DNA of 64,000 bases, taken from Diplodia intermedia (taxonomy: Eukaryota > Ascomycota > Dothideomycetes > Botryosphaeriales > Botryosphaeriaceae). The notes beneath the pieces were generated by a model, which saw only the letters and a program-made list of their open reading frames with translations, searched no databases and was not told the origin of the DNA. Shown here one piece after another: positions 44,372-53,811 of this stretch. The stretch is from assembly GCA_021495925.1 (NCBI GenBank), contig JAKEKT010000088.1:93794-157793 (forward strand). The letters run 5' to 3'. Both the position numbers and the translations under genes were made by a program. The first letter of the stretch is position 1. The number at the start of each line of letters is the position of its first letter.

Positions 44372-47214
44372 ATGCTGTCGCGCTCGCGCAGTAAGGACAA
44401 GGGCAGCAACATCCCTGGGCCCACCTACATGAACAACGAGCAGGTCGGTCAGTACTCATTCTTTGTGCGAAACACCCAGCCACCGCGCCCAACGTGCCAA
44501 CCCTGCGTGACCAGGCAACTTCCTGAGCAACATCCGCAACAACCGTCCGCAACGCCCTAATGGCTCGCGCCCGCTGCCTGCCTCTCCGCTGGGCTCTTTC
44601 CGCTCCTCGAGAACCTTCGGCTCCGCGACTCCTGAGCCTCAAGACCCGCCGACTCTGACTCCGACCAAGCCCCAGCCACCTCGATGCAACAGTGCGCTCT
44701 CACACCGCGACATGTTCTCGTCGCCTAGCAAGGGCTCGCTGCGCGAGAGGCTTGCCCCGCGCGCTTCCTCCAGCCTGGGCCGCCCTCTCGTGCGGGATCC
44801 ATTCAAGCGGTCCACCTCGCGGAACTCGCAGCAGCCGGAGAAACCGCAGCAGCCGGAGAAATCGCCGAAACCGCAGCAGCCACCGCCGCAGGATCCTGCA
44901 GCAATTGAGCGCTCGGTCTCCAGGACGTCTACGCGCTCAACAAGCGGCGAGCAGCGCCGCTCGTACCGGGAAAGCGGCGCTCGGTGGATGGAACGGCAGG
45001 AGGTTGCGTCGCTCAGGAAGGCCCTGGAGGACATGGACGCTACCGACGACCAGAGGATATTCACGGCCGCCCAGGACGAGGCCGCCGAGCTGGTCTGGAA
45101 ACATCAGAACCCCAAGGCTGCTTATCGGAGCCCCGACGCGCCCTACAGCTACACGGCCCACCTAAAGAAGGGGAGCCACGCCCGAGCTCAAAGCTATGAC
45201 GCCCCCTCGCCACAGTCCAGCGCCAGTGGCCGCAACAGTTCGCTCAGCAGCCGCGGCTCCAGTACCTCTTCCGTAAAAGTGCACGACTTCGTGATCGCCA
45301 ACAAAGACGATAAGCTCAAGTCCAAAAAGGAAGTCGACGCGCGCCTCTCCAAGACCATGGAATCGCCCCTGCAGTCTCCCACCAAGGGCCATGTCGCGTT
45401 CGAAGCCCCCAACCCCCGACGCCGGAGCAGCGGATCTAAGAGAAAACTCAGTGCCAGCCTGTTCCAAAACCCCAACGACAAGATCTATGAGGAGCCCGAG
45501 GAGCCTACTCCGACTGCATCCCCCGAGCAGAAACCCGCGCCGTCGTCGCCGTCGAAGCTGCCAATGCACACCCGCAGGAACCCCTTTTCGCGCATCCAGT
45601 TCGGACGCGACAACCTGACCCGTTCGAGCACCGACCCGCAGCCTACCACCTTGAAGAGGTTTGACAGGTTCGAGATTCATAGGAATGAGCCGACGCAGTC
45701 GCGTAACCCCGCGTACACTTCCAATGAGAATGCGCCTGTTACCCCTACGCAGGCCCAGAATCCTGCGGCAAGTTCCCCTGAGGAATCGCCTGTCAAAATG
45801 AAAGAAGGCAAGGAGATTCGGGCTGATGATATCCGTGCAGCCACGAGCATGAGGTTCAAGGACAGAAGCCCGAAGCTGCCCACGCCAAGCATGGTCAGTG
45901 ATAGTCCGGGCCGCCCGATTGTCAGCTTCCAGTCAGGCTACAAGCCGAAAGAAGTCGCGCTCAAAGAGGAGCAAGCAAAAGGAATGATTGAGATGAAGTC
46001 TTCTGAGCCCAATCATGAGCCCAAGTCCTATCCTCCCAGCCCACCCAAGAACACAAGCCCTCCGGTCATACCGACCATAAACATGCCGGACGAGCCGTTT
46101 GGAAAGAGGAGAGGCCCCTCAATCCCTTCAATTCCAGAAATCAATGTTCCTGATGACTCTCCCCGCTCGAGGCCTCAGCGGCCCGCTGCCCCGCCTGTTC
46201 CCACCATCTCAATTGGCAACGGCCCTTCAATTCCATCCATCAACGTGTCCGACCCCCCGAGCATCAATGTCAATGGTAGCTCAGCGAGGCCGCTCCCCAC
46301 GATCAACGCGCCTTCGTCCGGCTCTGCAAGGCCCCTTCCCAACCCGAGGTCCACGCAGAACGGTCGTCCCCTTCCCCGCCATGCACAAACGGCACCTAAT
46401 TCTTTGCCGAAGGGCCACTGGACCCCTTCCGGCGGCGCTCGTACCTCGGCTCTCTGTGATTCCTGCGCCCTTCCCATCGCCGGCCGTACCGTGAGTGCCG
46501 GCGGTGCTCGCTTCCATCCGGAATGCTTCCGCTGCCACCACTGTGGCGAGGGACTCGAATGCGTCGCCTTTTACCCGGAGCCGAACGGCAGGCGCGAGGA
46601 GCGCCTCGATCGCATCAACAGGCGCAGGAATGGCGAGGATCTGGAGATTGTGCAGGGCTGCAGCGAGGAGGAGGATGGCGACGAGGGGCTGCGGTTCTAC
46701 TGCCACTTGGACTACCATGAGTTCTTCAGCCCGAGGTGCAAGAGCTGCAAGACGCCTATCGAGGGGGAGGTCATCGTGGCTTGTGGTGCCGAGTGGCACG
46801 CTGGACACTTTTTCTGCGCGGAGTGTGGCGATGTGAGTATTGATTTCCCCCGGTCTGATTGACGAAATGCTGACCACATGTGTAGCCCTTCGACTCTTCG
46901 ACTCCTTTCGTCGAGAAGGATGGCTATGCTTGGTGCGTCAACTGCCACACGAACCGCTACTCGACCAAGTGCAAGAAGTGCCGCAAGCCGGTCACCGACA
47001 CCGTGCTGAAAGCACTCGGGTTCGAGTGGCACCCCAACTGCTTCGTGTGCACGGTAAGTGACCACCGTATATCCGATTATTGGTTATCTATGTGATGCTA
47101 ATGGCCTTTCAATAGGAGTGCTCGGGTGAGTTCGTGGACGGCAGGTACTTCCTCCGTGGCGAGGAAAAGAATCCCGTCTGCGTCAAGTGCGAGGAGCGGA
47201 GGCTCAAGGCTTAA
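44372..47214 (+). CDS. Paxillin-like protein with three LIM domains
   Basis: Four exons (44372-44447, 44515-46832, 46886-47053, 47116-47214) give 886 residues. Splicing joins MNNEQV-GNFLSNIRNNRPQRPNGS at the N-terminus and closes LIM2 and LIM3. About 670 residues of Ser/Pro-rich disorder precede three tandem LIM zinc-binding domains: LIM1 (from about 673, CDSC), LIM2 (from about 767, CKSC) and LIM3 (from about 827, CKKC), ending CVKCEERRLKA. LIM1 has roughly 35 extra residues, rich in acids, between its two metal-binding halves. Fungal paxillin-like proteins (S. pombe Pxl1 and filamentous homologues) work at sites of polarised growth and septation with actin and Rho signalling. The first intron uses GTCAGT, a weaker donor; the others are standard. 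Orthology is by domain arrangement. Confidence 0.92.
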
Positions 47215-48506
47215 AAGGGATAATCACTGGTGGTTAATGGCTTTGTAATGTCTCGGGTCGAGGTGTTCACTTCTCATATGTTTTTCCCCCTCCATTCCTA
47301 CCTCTTTCATCTGGTGCTTCTTCGCTCTATTACTACTGCATTGCCCTGGGTTTGCTCATATTGCTCTGCGACTTTTGCATTACTTCCTCGGTTCCCATTT
47401 CTTTATGCACTTTTAATTGTACGAGTTCGGTAAGCGGGCGCTGGGTGTATCATTGGCGTTGGCGTTTGATTGCTCGTCGGAACTGAGGGTTTGGTTGAAT
47501 TTTGATCGATGCCTGTAAGATCCGAAATGAATAGCTTGAACCATAAATAAACAGATGCCGTATTACTTTCTCAAATCGAGCGCTTTGCAGTGACTTTAAA
47601 CCACGGACAACAGGTGTCTTTTGCGCTGCTTCAGGAAAGAAAATCGACAGCTTTAGACCGACAACACACCCGGGGAGGATGAAAAGGGAAGGCGATGCTA
47701 CTCAACAGAGCAGCATGGAAACTAACATACTAGAACTCCAGACGCCCAAAACAAGGCAAACCTTACGAATTGAAGCCTACAGGCAAAGAGAGAGAAGACA
47801 ACCTGCGTTCGACAGCCGGAACATAACCGGCTGCAACCACAGCGATCCATCGCTCTTTGGTGTCAAGCCAAAAGAAACATTGGACCTCCAAACCCACCCC
47901 GTCACGGCCCGAGATACGACACGGTTTCCCCGATAACGAAACGGACTTCGGGGCCCGACGGAGCGTCATTTTCCTGTCAAGTGTTTCTCCTCGGGGACGC
48001 TAGTCCGCCGCCCTGATCCTTCGGCCCCCACGCTTTACGGCTAATGCGTTCCACTCGTTCGAGGCATCCCGGCATCGCCAGGTGGGGCTGTGATCATGTC
48101 GCAGCGGACGGAGGATACGGAGACGGGAGACGCGGGGCTGTTGAGGTTGACGGCGTTTCGGGCGTGGTGCACATGAAGGAATGTGATGAAGTATAAGTAG
48201 ACAGGCACCGCGCTGGCTAGCGGTAGAAGGACCACAGAAGACAAACAGTCAAGATCCCACAGAGCCAACCAAGCCTTTTGCGCGATCGACCGTCGAAAGC
48301 TTAGCAGAAATAAGCTTCCCCGTCAGCAACCAGAAACAATCCCTATCGTCACTTCTTCTTTTCCCTCCTCGAACACGAAAGTCTCTCTCGAATCTTATCA
48401 CTACTACCTACCTACCTACGAAACCTACCTCTCAAACCTCCAGCGAATCCGAGAAAGAGAAAAAAGAGAAAAAAGAGAAAAAAAGGAAACAATAACAACT
48501 CCAACC
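47215..48506. other. Intergenic region
   Basis: 1.29 kb holding the LIM gene 3' UTR and the FMO promoter. No gene seen. There is a TATAAG at 48192 and, from 48400 to 48492, a CCTA-repeat stretch followed by a purine-rich (GAAAAAA)n leader. Confidence 0.5.
48448..48492 (+). repeat. Purine-rich (GAAAAAA)n leader
   Basis: Imperfect GAGAAAAAA units immediately before the FMO start codon, probably in its 5' UTR. Confidence 0.6.
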
Positions 48507-49847
48507 ATGTCACCATCCACCACCACCACCACCACCACCACCAACAACGAACCCCTCCCCATCCTAATCATCGGCTCCGGCCTCGGCGGCCTCCTCCTCG
48601 CCCAAGGCCTGCTCGCCGCCCGCATCCCCTTCGCCATCTACGAGCGAGACGCGAGCACCTCGACGCGGCCGCAAGGCTACCGCATCCGCATCTCGGGCGC
48701 CGGCATCGCCGCGCTCCAGGACACGCTGCCGGGCGCCATCTTCGCGCGGTTCGAGGCGACGTGCGCGCGGGTGAAGTTGGGCGGGATGGGGATGTTGGGG
48801 CCGGGGGGGCCGGGTGCGGCCATCGACGCGAGGACGGGGGAGGAGGAGGTCGAGGAGCGGCGGCGGCAACACGAGCCGTCGGCGGCGCATGTGAAGCGCG
48901 TGCGGGAGGCGATGATGGGGGGGCCGCGGCCGCTGACGCCGGATCGGGCGGCGGCGAGGGGGGTGCTGATGGAGGGGGGTGTGGGGGAGCGGGTGCGGTG
49001 GGGGAAGGCGTTTGTGGGTTACGACGTCGTCGTGGAGGAAGGTGGAGGGAAGGTCGTCGTCGCGCGGTTTGCCGACGGGTCGACGGCGAGGGGGTGTTTG
49101 CTTGTGGGTGCCGATGGGGCGCGCAGTCGGGTGCGGACGCGGTTTTTGGGGGATGGGTTGCGGCCCGTCGACACGAGGGGGCGTATCGTGTACGGGAAGA
49201 CGGCGTTGGATGGGAGAGTGGAGGGGAAGATGCCGGAAGGCTTGTTGGAGGGCATGACGTTGGTTGAGGAGAGGGGAAGGGCGGACGGCGCGCCGGTGAC
49301 TTGCTTGTATGAGCCGATCCGGTTTCCGCAGAGGGCAGAGGTCGAGGGATGCCCGGGGGAGGATTACGTGTATTGGGTGCTGGTGTCGAGGAAGGAGGTT
49401 TTCGGCGTGGAAGACGATGCGCTGGTACGCGTGTCGAACGAGGAGGCAAGAGAGCTGGCGTTGGAGGTGACCAAGGACTGGGATCCGAAACTGCGGGCGC
49501 TGTTCGAATTGGCGGAGCCGAGTCAGACGGCGGCGATGCGTGTCCTCAGCATGCGACCGGAGATGGCAGCTTGGGAGCCGCTGAGGGAGCCGGTGACGCT
49601 ACTTGGAGATGCGGCACACGTCATGTCGCCGTCTGGAGGGGTGGGCGCGGTGACTGCGTTCCGTGACGCGGCGAATCTGGTCAAGGTGCTGGTGGAGAAC
49701 GGGGGCCAGGTGTCGGCAGAGAGTATTGGAAAGTATGAAGGCATGATGAAGGAGTATGCGAAGGAGGCCATTGAGCAATCGCGGCAGGGCGGCGTCAGGT
49801 TCTTCAACCACCCTCCATTTGAGGAGTGTAAGTCGGTCGACGCCTGA
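48507..49847 (+). CDS. FAD-dependent monooxygenase (group A flavoprotein)
   Basis: Single exon, 446 residues. After an eight-Thr run (ACC repeat, 48519-48542) comes the Rossmann motif LIIGSGLGGLLLAQGL with the GxGxxG fingerprint, then an ERD-type Glu/Asp end of strand 2, the DG-type motif LLVGADGARSRVR, and GDAAHVMSPSGGVGA, the GD motif that binds FAD ribityl. This set defines NAD(P)H-using aromatic or secondary-metabolite hydroxylases. Substrate unknown; no polyketide or peptide synthase is adjacent. Many codons end in G (GCG, GGG, GTG, CGG), making the sense strand strongly G-rich from 48750 to 49300. Neighbouring genes favour C-ending codons, so a different origin is possible. Confidence 0.92.
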   Translation: MSPSTTTTTTTTNNEPLPILIIGSGLGGLLLAQGLLAARIPFAIYERDASTSTRPQGYRIRISGAGIAALQDTLPGAIFARFEATCARVKLGGMGMLGPGGPGAAIDARTGEEEVEERRRQHEPSAAHVKRVREAMMGGPRPLTPDRAAARGVLMEGGVGERVRWGKAFVGYDVVVEEGGGKVVVARFADGSTARGCLLVGADGARSRVRTRFLGDGLRPVDTRGRIVYGKTALDGRVEGKMPEGLLEGMTLVEERGRADGAPVTCLYEPIRFPQRAEVEGCPGEDYVYWVLVSRKEVFGVEDDALVRVSNEEARELALEVTKDWDPKLRALFELAEPSQTAAMRVLSMRPEMAAWEPLREPVTLLGDAAHVMSPSGGVGAVTAFRDAANLVKVLVENGGQVSAESIGKYEGMMKEYAKEAIEQSRQGGVRFFNHPPFEECKSVDA

Positions 49848-50524
49848 GGATCAGATTGAGCTAGAACGGGTTGGTTTCCTGCTTTCAGCAATGTAAAGTC
49901 TCTTGAGTTATAGATGCCTATAGACGTATAAAGCCACTGTTGTCTCTAGGATGCACTCTAGTCGTTGGACTGGGACCAACCGTCGCAGGCACGAGTTTGA
50001 AAGATTGGCCTCCGGCAATGTGTCTTTGCTAATGCTTCACATAGTGTTCTTTGTGCCGCATTGGACCTGGTGCGATGATGACATGAATGACCGGATGGCA
50101 GCTGGCAGCTTGGTCGGGCTACCGGTACGGAATTGCGCCGCACTGCTTATTGAGGCACAATGGCTGATGATTATTGTAGACGGAGAGGTGGAGTTAAGAT
50201 GACATCAAGAGGCCGAGCGGCGGTTTTAGCGGATTTAGGCTGGCGGGGCGCTCGTCCTCCCACACGAGTTCCTGCACTGCCTCCTGCCCCTCCTGCACTC
50301 CAGCTTTGCATCTCCGGCTCCAGAATAAGCGCGATCCGTCTACGGACATAGTGGGTTCGGTCGCCGGAAATATATGTGAGTTTACCTATTAACGCCGGGC
50401 CGCCATTGGCTTTGTGGACGGGTTCAAGTAGAGCTTGTGCCTGCCTGTTTTCGTCTGCATTCCACTCCTTGTCATCCTACTCATTCACTTACCTCGTCGA
50501 AGATACTCTAGACATCAATCCAAC
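49848..50524. other. Intergenic region, AKR promoter
   Basis: 677 bp without a gene. A TATATG at 50371 lies 154 bp before the AKR start and is followed by a C/T-rich leader. Confidence 0.5.
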
Positions 50525-51622
50525 ATGGTTGAGATCACTGGCAAGAAGGTTGGAGCCACCGGCTTCGGCTTGATGGGCAAGTCCAATCCGATCAGGGTGG
50601 CTGACGTCGGTTGCTGACGGGATCCTAGGCATGACTTGGCGTCAGAACCCTCCGCCATTCGAGCAGTCTTTCAAGGCTATGAAGGCCGCCTTGGACGGTG
50701 GCTCGAACTTCTGGAACGGCGGCGAGTTCTACGGCACGCCTGAGCGCAACTCGCTGCATCTTCTGAGGGACTATTTCACTAAGTATCCCGAAGACGCCGA
50801 CAAGGTCGTCATTTCCATCAAGGGTGGCGCAAAGCCTGGCCAACTGGAGCCCGATGGCAGCCGCGAAAACGTCCACAGGAGCATCAACGAGTGCCTGCGT
50901 CTCCTTGACGGCAAGAAGTTCTTGGACACGTTTGAGTGTGCCCGCGTGGACCCCAACGTTCCCGTCGAGGAGACTATTTCGTACATCGCCGAGTTTGTCA
51001 AGGCTGGCAAGCTTGGAGGCATTTCTCTTTCCGAAGTCAGCGCGCAAACCATTAGACGCGCTGCCAAGGTCCACCCCATTGCCTTTGTCGAGGTCGAGTT
51101 CTCCTTGTACTGCACCGACATCCTACAAAACGACATCGCCAAGACCTGCGGCGAACTGAACATTCCTATCGTCGCCTACTCCCCACTTGGCCGCGGCTTT
51201 TTGGTATGTCACATCGCAAGTTTGAGGCCGTTGAGATGCTGATGAAATGTCGACAGACCGGTCAGATTCGCAGCTTCGATGACATCCCAGAGGGCGACTT
51301 CCGCCGCATTTCACCGCGCTTCCAGCCCGACGTCTTTGATGAGAACATCAAGCTTGCAGACGAGGTCGACAAGATCGCCAAGAACAAGGGTGCGACTCTT
51401 GGTCAAGTCGGCCTTGCTTGGGTCAAGCAGCACAGCAACAAGGACGGCCTCCCCATCGTGATCCCCATTCCCGGTGCGACCACAGACACTCGTGTCAAGG
51501 AGAACGTCAAGGAAATAACCCTATCTGATAAGGACATGGCCGAGATTGAAGACATTTTGCAGCGGATAGAGGTCAAGGGCGGGAGGTACCCAGCTGCTGC
51601 ATCAGCGCATCTGAACGGTTAG
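50525..51622 (+). CDS. Aldo-keto reductase, pyridoxal reductase-like
   Basis: Three exons, 50525-50576, 50629-51203 and 51257-51622, give 330 residues. The first intron (50577-50628) has a GC donor (GCAAGT) and TAG acceptor; using it joins GFGLMG-MTWRQNPPP, a block conserved in the pyridoxal reductase group (AKR8, S. pombe Plr1). The catalytic Tyr is in GEFYGTPERN. FECARVDPNVPVEETI and LGGISLSEVSAQTI are further family blocks; PLGRGFL-TGQIRSFDD is restored by the second intron (53 nt). The C-terminus carries the NADPH site (IPIPGATT..VKENV). Predicted reaction: NADPH-linked reduction of pyridoxal to pyridoxine in vitamin B6 salvage, cytosolic. Length fits the family. No GT donor near position 50577 would keep the conserved block. 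Confidence 0.92.
50577..50628 (+). other. GC-AG intron in the aldo-keto reductase gene
   Basis: A 52 nt intron beginning GCAAGT and ending CCTAG, with GCTGAC as a plausible branch site. The donor matches the optimal extended consensus usual for GC donors. Unspliced, the frame stops at 50617. Confidence 0.8.
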
Positions 51623-52329
51623 GTACTTGCCAAGCGCTAGTTGCTGAGTTGCATCAGATAGATGGCCTAATTCGAGGACGTTGTTAGCCAGTTGTCAATG
51701 GATTGCTAGCAGAACACGTGCGTTTGTGAGATCCTCGTCAGATCAAGTGTAGAATTAATCACCATTTGGCACCACTCCCGAAGGAGGACTCCATCAGGAT
51801 TGCAGAATTCTTTCTGTCATCACTCGAGGGTTTAGAAAATGCAAAAATAATGTGGAACGAACCTTTTGTTGAGCACCGCCATGCGGCTGGGATCCAGGGC
51901 CCAGAATTGCTGCAGGGCTTTCGCAGCCAACCTCATCTCAGCGCATTGGTATAGGCGTGGGACCGCAGGTGAAACCGGTCGTAATCTTGGCCGGTGCCTC
52001 ACCTCGGCGGGGCGCAGGCTGTGCGGCTTCGAGGTGCCGGTGAGGAGCAACAAAGTGAGGTGGCAGCTGCCCCGAGAATTTAAGCTGGGACAACTGCGGC
52101 AGTGGGCGTTCCGCACGCCGCACCACCAGGTTTATCGTGGCCGCCCATTGGACACTCGGGCCTCCCCCGACGTGCGCGGTCGGCTGGCCTGGGCAGGCGC
52201 GCGCGGCAAAGCCCAGCTAGCTCGAGCTGAGCTCAACACCATGGCCGCTCGTCGCCGTCCCTTTCCCGCAGCCATCATCAACAACTCACCTCCCCACCGT
52301 CGCGTCCACACCCCCGATCCCGCGCCACC
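51623..52329. other. Intergenic region
   Basis: 707 bp between the AKR and C2H2 genes. Frames that cross it overlap the C2H2 start in the wrong frame. The last 80 bp are C-rich promoter/leader. Confidence 0.5.
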
Positions 52330-53811
52330 ATGGACTCGCCCGGATCGCCACTCTCAGAGCTGTCCTCCGACGAGTTCCAGGAGGATGTCAAGATCGAGGA
52401 CCGCTCCTTGAGCGTCGACACGTACAACGACGCCGACCACGATAGCACGCGCCCATCCAAACGCCAGCGCACCGGCGCCGGCCCCCCCTCGGGTCTCGCC
52501 AACTTTCGACGTGCAACCCCCGAACCTCCGCAGCCCGACGACGACGCCGATATCTACATTTCTGAGGACACAGATGGCAGTGTGCCGGCCTCACCCCACC
52601 ATGCCTACAGCGGCGGCGGTGGCGGCGGCGGCGGCGGCGGGCTGCAGGAGGAGGAGAGCTTCGGCCAGGAGCAAGTATCTGTCTGCAAATGGGAAGGATG
52701 TGAGGCGGGCGACTTGGGAAACATGGACAAATTGGTCGATCACTTGCACGATGATCACATCGGCACCCGCCAGAAGAAGTACTCGTGTGAGTGGACAGAC
52801 TGCGCGCGCAAAGGCATCCCACATGCCAGCGGCTATGCCCTGAGAGCGCACATGCGCAGCCATACCAGAGAGAAGCCCTTCTACTGCACTTTGCCAGGTA
52901 AGCTGCTGCCACCACCCTCGCTCGCTAGCACGCCTTACTCGGCCATTGCTATTATGTACGGGTTGGTGAAGCCACTGACTAACAGCGACATAGAATGCGA
53001 TCGTGCGTTCACTCGGTCCGACGCACTGGCAAAGCATATGCGTACCGTACATGAAACGGAAGCGCTACGGCCCTCGGACCCGGTTCCCAAACACCACTCG
53101 TCGAATCCGTCGAACAAAAACCAGCGACTGCGGCTGGTCTTCAAAAACAATGGCACTGAGAAGCCCGGCTCACCAATGCCCGCTTCACCGCACTCGCAAA
53201 GCGGTCCGGGACAGCAGGGGCAGCCACCGGTGCCCCCGGAGAACGAGTACGAGCACAACAACGTCATCTACCGGCCGCTCGACCCCACCATTCCGCACAG
53301 CCCGCTTACCCGCAAGTTCCCGCAAGACATACAGTTCACGAAGGACGAGCTGAGCCTGTCGGCGCCGGACCTGATGCGGCTGCTGACGCGGCAGATACAG
53401 TGGGCGACGCTGGAGGGCGACGAGCTGAAGGCCGAGGTCGACGCGCAAGAAAAAGCCCGCAAGGACGAGTGGCTGTCCAAGGAGCTGATCCTCGAGAACA
53501 TGATGGAAGCCGAGCTCGGCCGCATGGAGCGCGTCGACCGCCTGCTGAACGAGGACAACGCCAGCACGGCCACGTTCCGTGACATGCTGCGGGAGGACGT
53601 CAAGGTCGGCAAGACGCTGGATGTGCAGCCTAAGCCCAACTGGCGGGACATCGTCCCCGTGGAGAAGACGAGGGAGAGGGAGGGGTTGGAGACGGCGGCG
53701 GGCGCCCTGTCGGATATGGCGACGGGTGCGCGCGGCTTCGATGCTGCGGGCGATCCCGTTGTGGAACGGAGGCCGGAGAGCATGGGTATAGGCGTTGCCG
53801 GCGAAACATGA
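52330..53811 (+). CDS. C2H2 zinc-finger protein resembling INO80 subunit Iec1
   Basis: Two exons, 52330-52897 and 52994-53811, give 461 residues. An acidic N-terminus (SPLSELSSDEFQED) and a Gly10 run precede three fingers: CKWEGCEAG..H-x4-H, CEWTDCARKG..H-x3-H and CTLP-ECDRAFTRSDALAKH. The C-terminal half is charged, with a probable helical block (MRLLTRQIQWATLEGDELKAE). Finger spacing and the TREKPF linker recall S. pombe Iec1, a subunit of the INO80 chromatin remodeller; I offer this as likely, not proven. The 96 nt intron (GTAAGC..TAG) is in frame and stop-free, so an unspliced mRNA reads through with 32 extra residues between the two Cys of finger 3. The spliced form gives the canonical finger. 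Confidence 0.8.
   Translation: MDSPGSPLSELSSDEFQEDVKIEDRSLSVDTYNDADHDSTRPSKRQRTGAGPPSGLANFRRATPEPPQPDDDADIYISEDTDGSVPASPHHAYSGGGGGGGGGGLQEEESFGQEQVSVCKWEGCEAGDLGNMDKLVDHLHDDHIGTRQKKYSCEWTDCARKGIPHASGYALRAHMRSHTREKPFYCTLPGKLLPPPSLASTPYSAIAIMYGLVKPLTNSDIECDRAFTRSDALAKHMRTVHETEALRPSDPVPKHHSSNPSNKNQRLRLVFKNNGTEKPGSPMPASPHSQSGPGQQGQPPVPPENEYEHNNVIYRPLDPTIPHSPLTRKFPQDIQFTKDELSLSAPDLMRLLTRQIQWATLEGDELKAEVDAQEKARKDEWLSKELILENMMEAELGRMERVDRLLNEDNASTATFRDMLREDVKVGKTLDVQPKPNWRDIVPVEKTREREGLETAAGALSDMATGARGFDAAGDPVVERRPESMGIGVAGET

Noticed and set aside
43968..44642. 224-codon minus-strand ORF over the MFS/LIM promoter
   Set aside because: It overlaps LIM exons 1 and 2 in antisense and is Arg/Ala/Gly-rich.
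48568..49449. 293-codon minus-strand ORF opposite the monooxygenase
   Set aside because: Pro/Ser/Arg-rich shadow caused by the G-rich sense strand.
48507..51622. Monooxygenase plus aldo-keto reductase as a secondary-metabolite cluster
   Set aside because: No backbone synthase, transferase or cluster regulator nearby, and the reductase fits vitamin B6 salvage.
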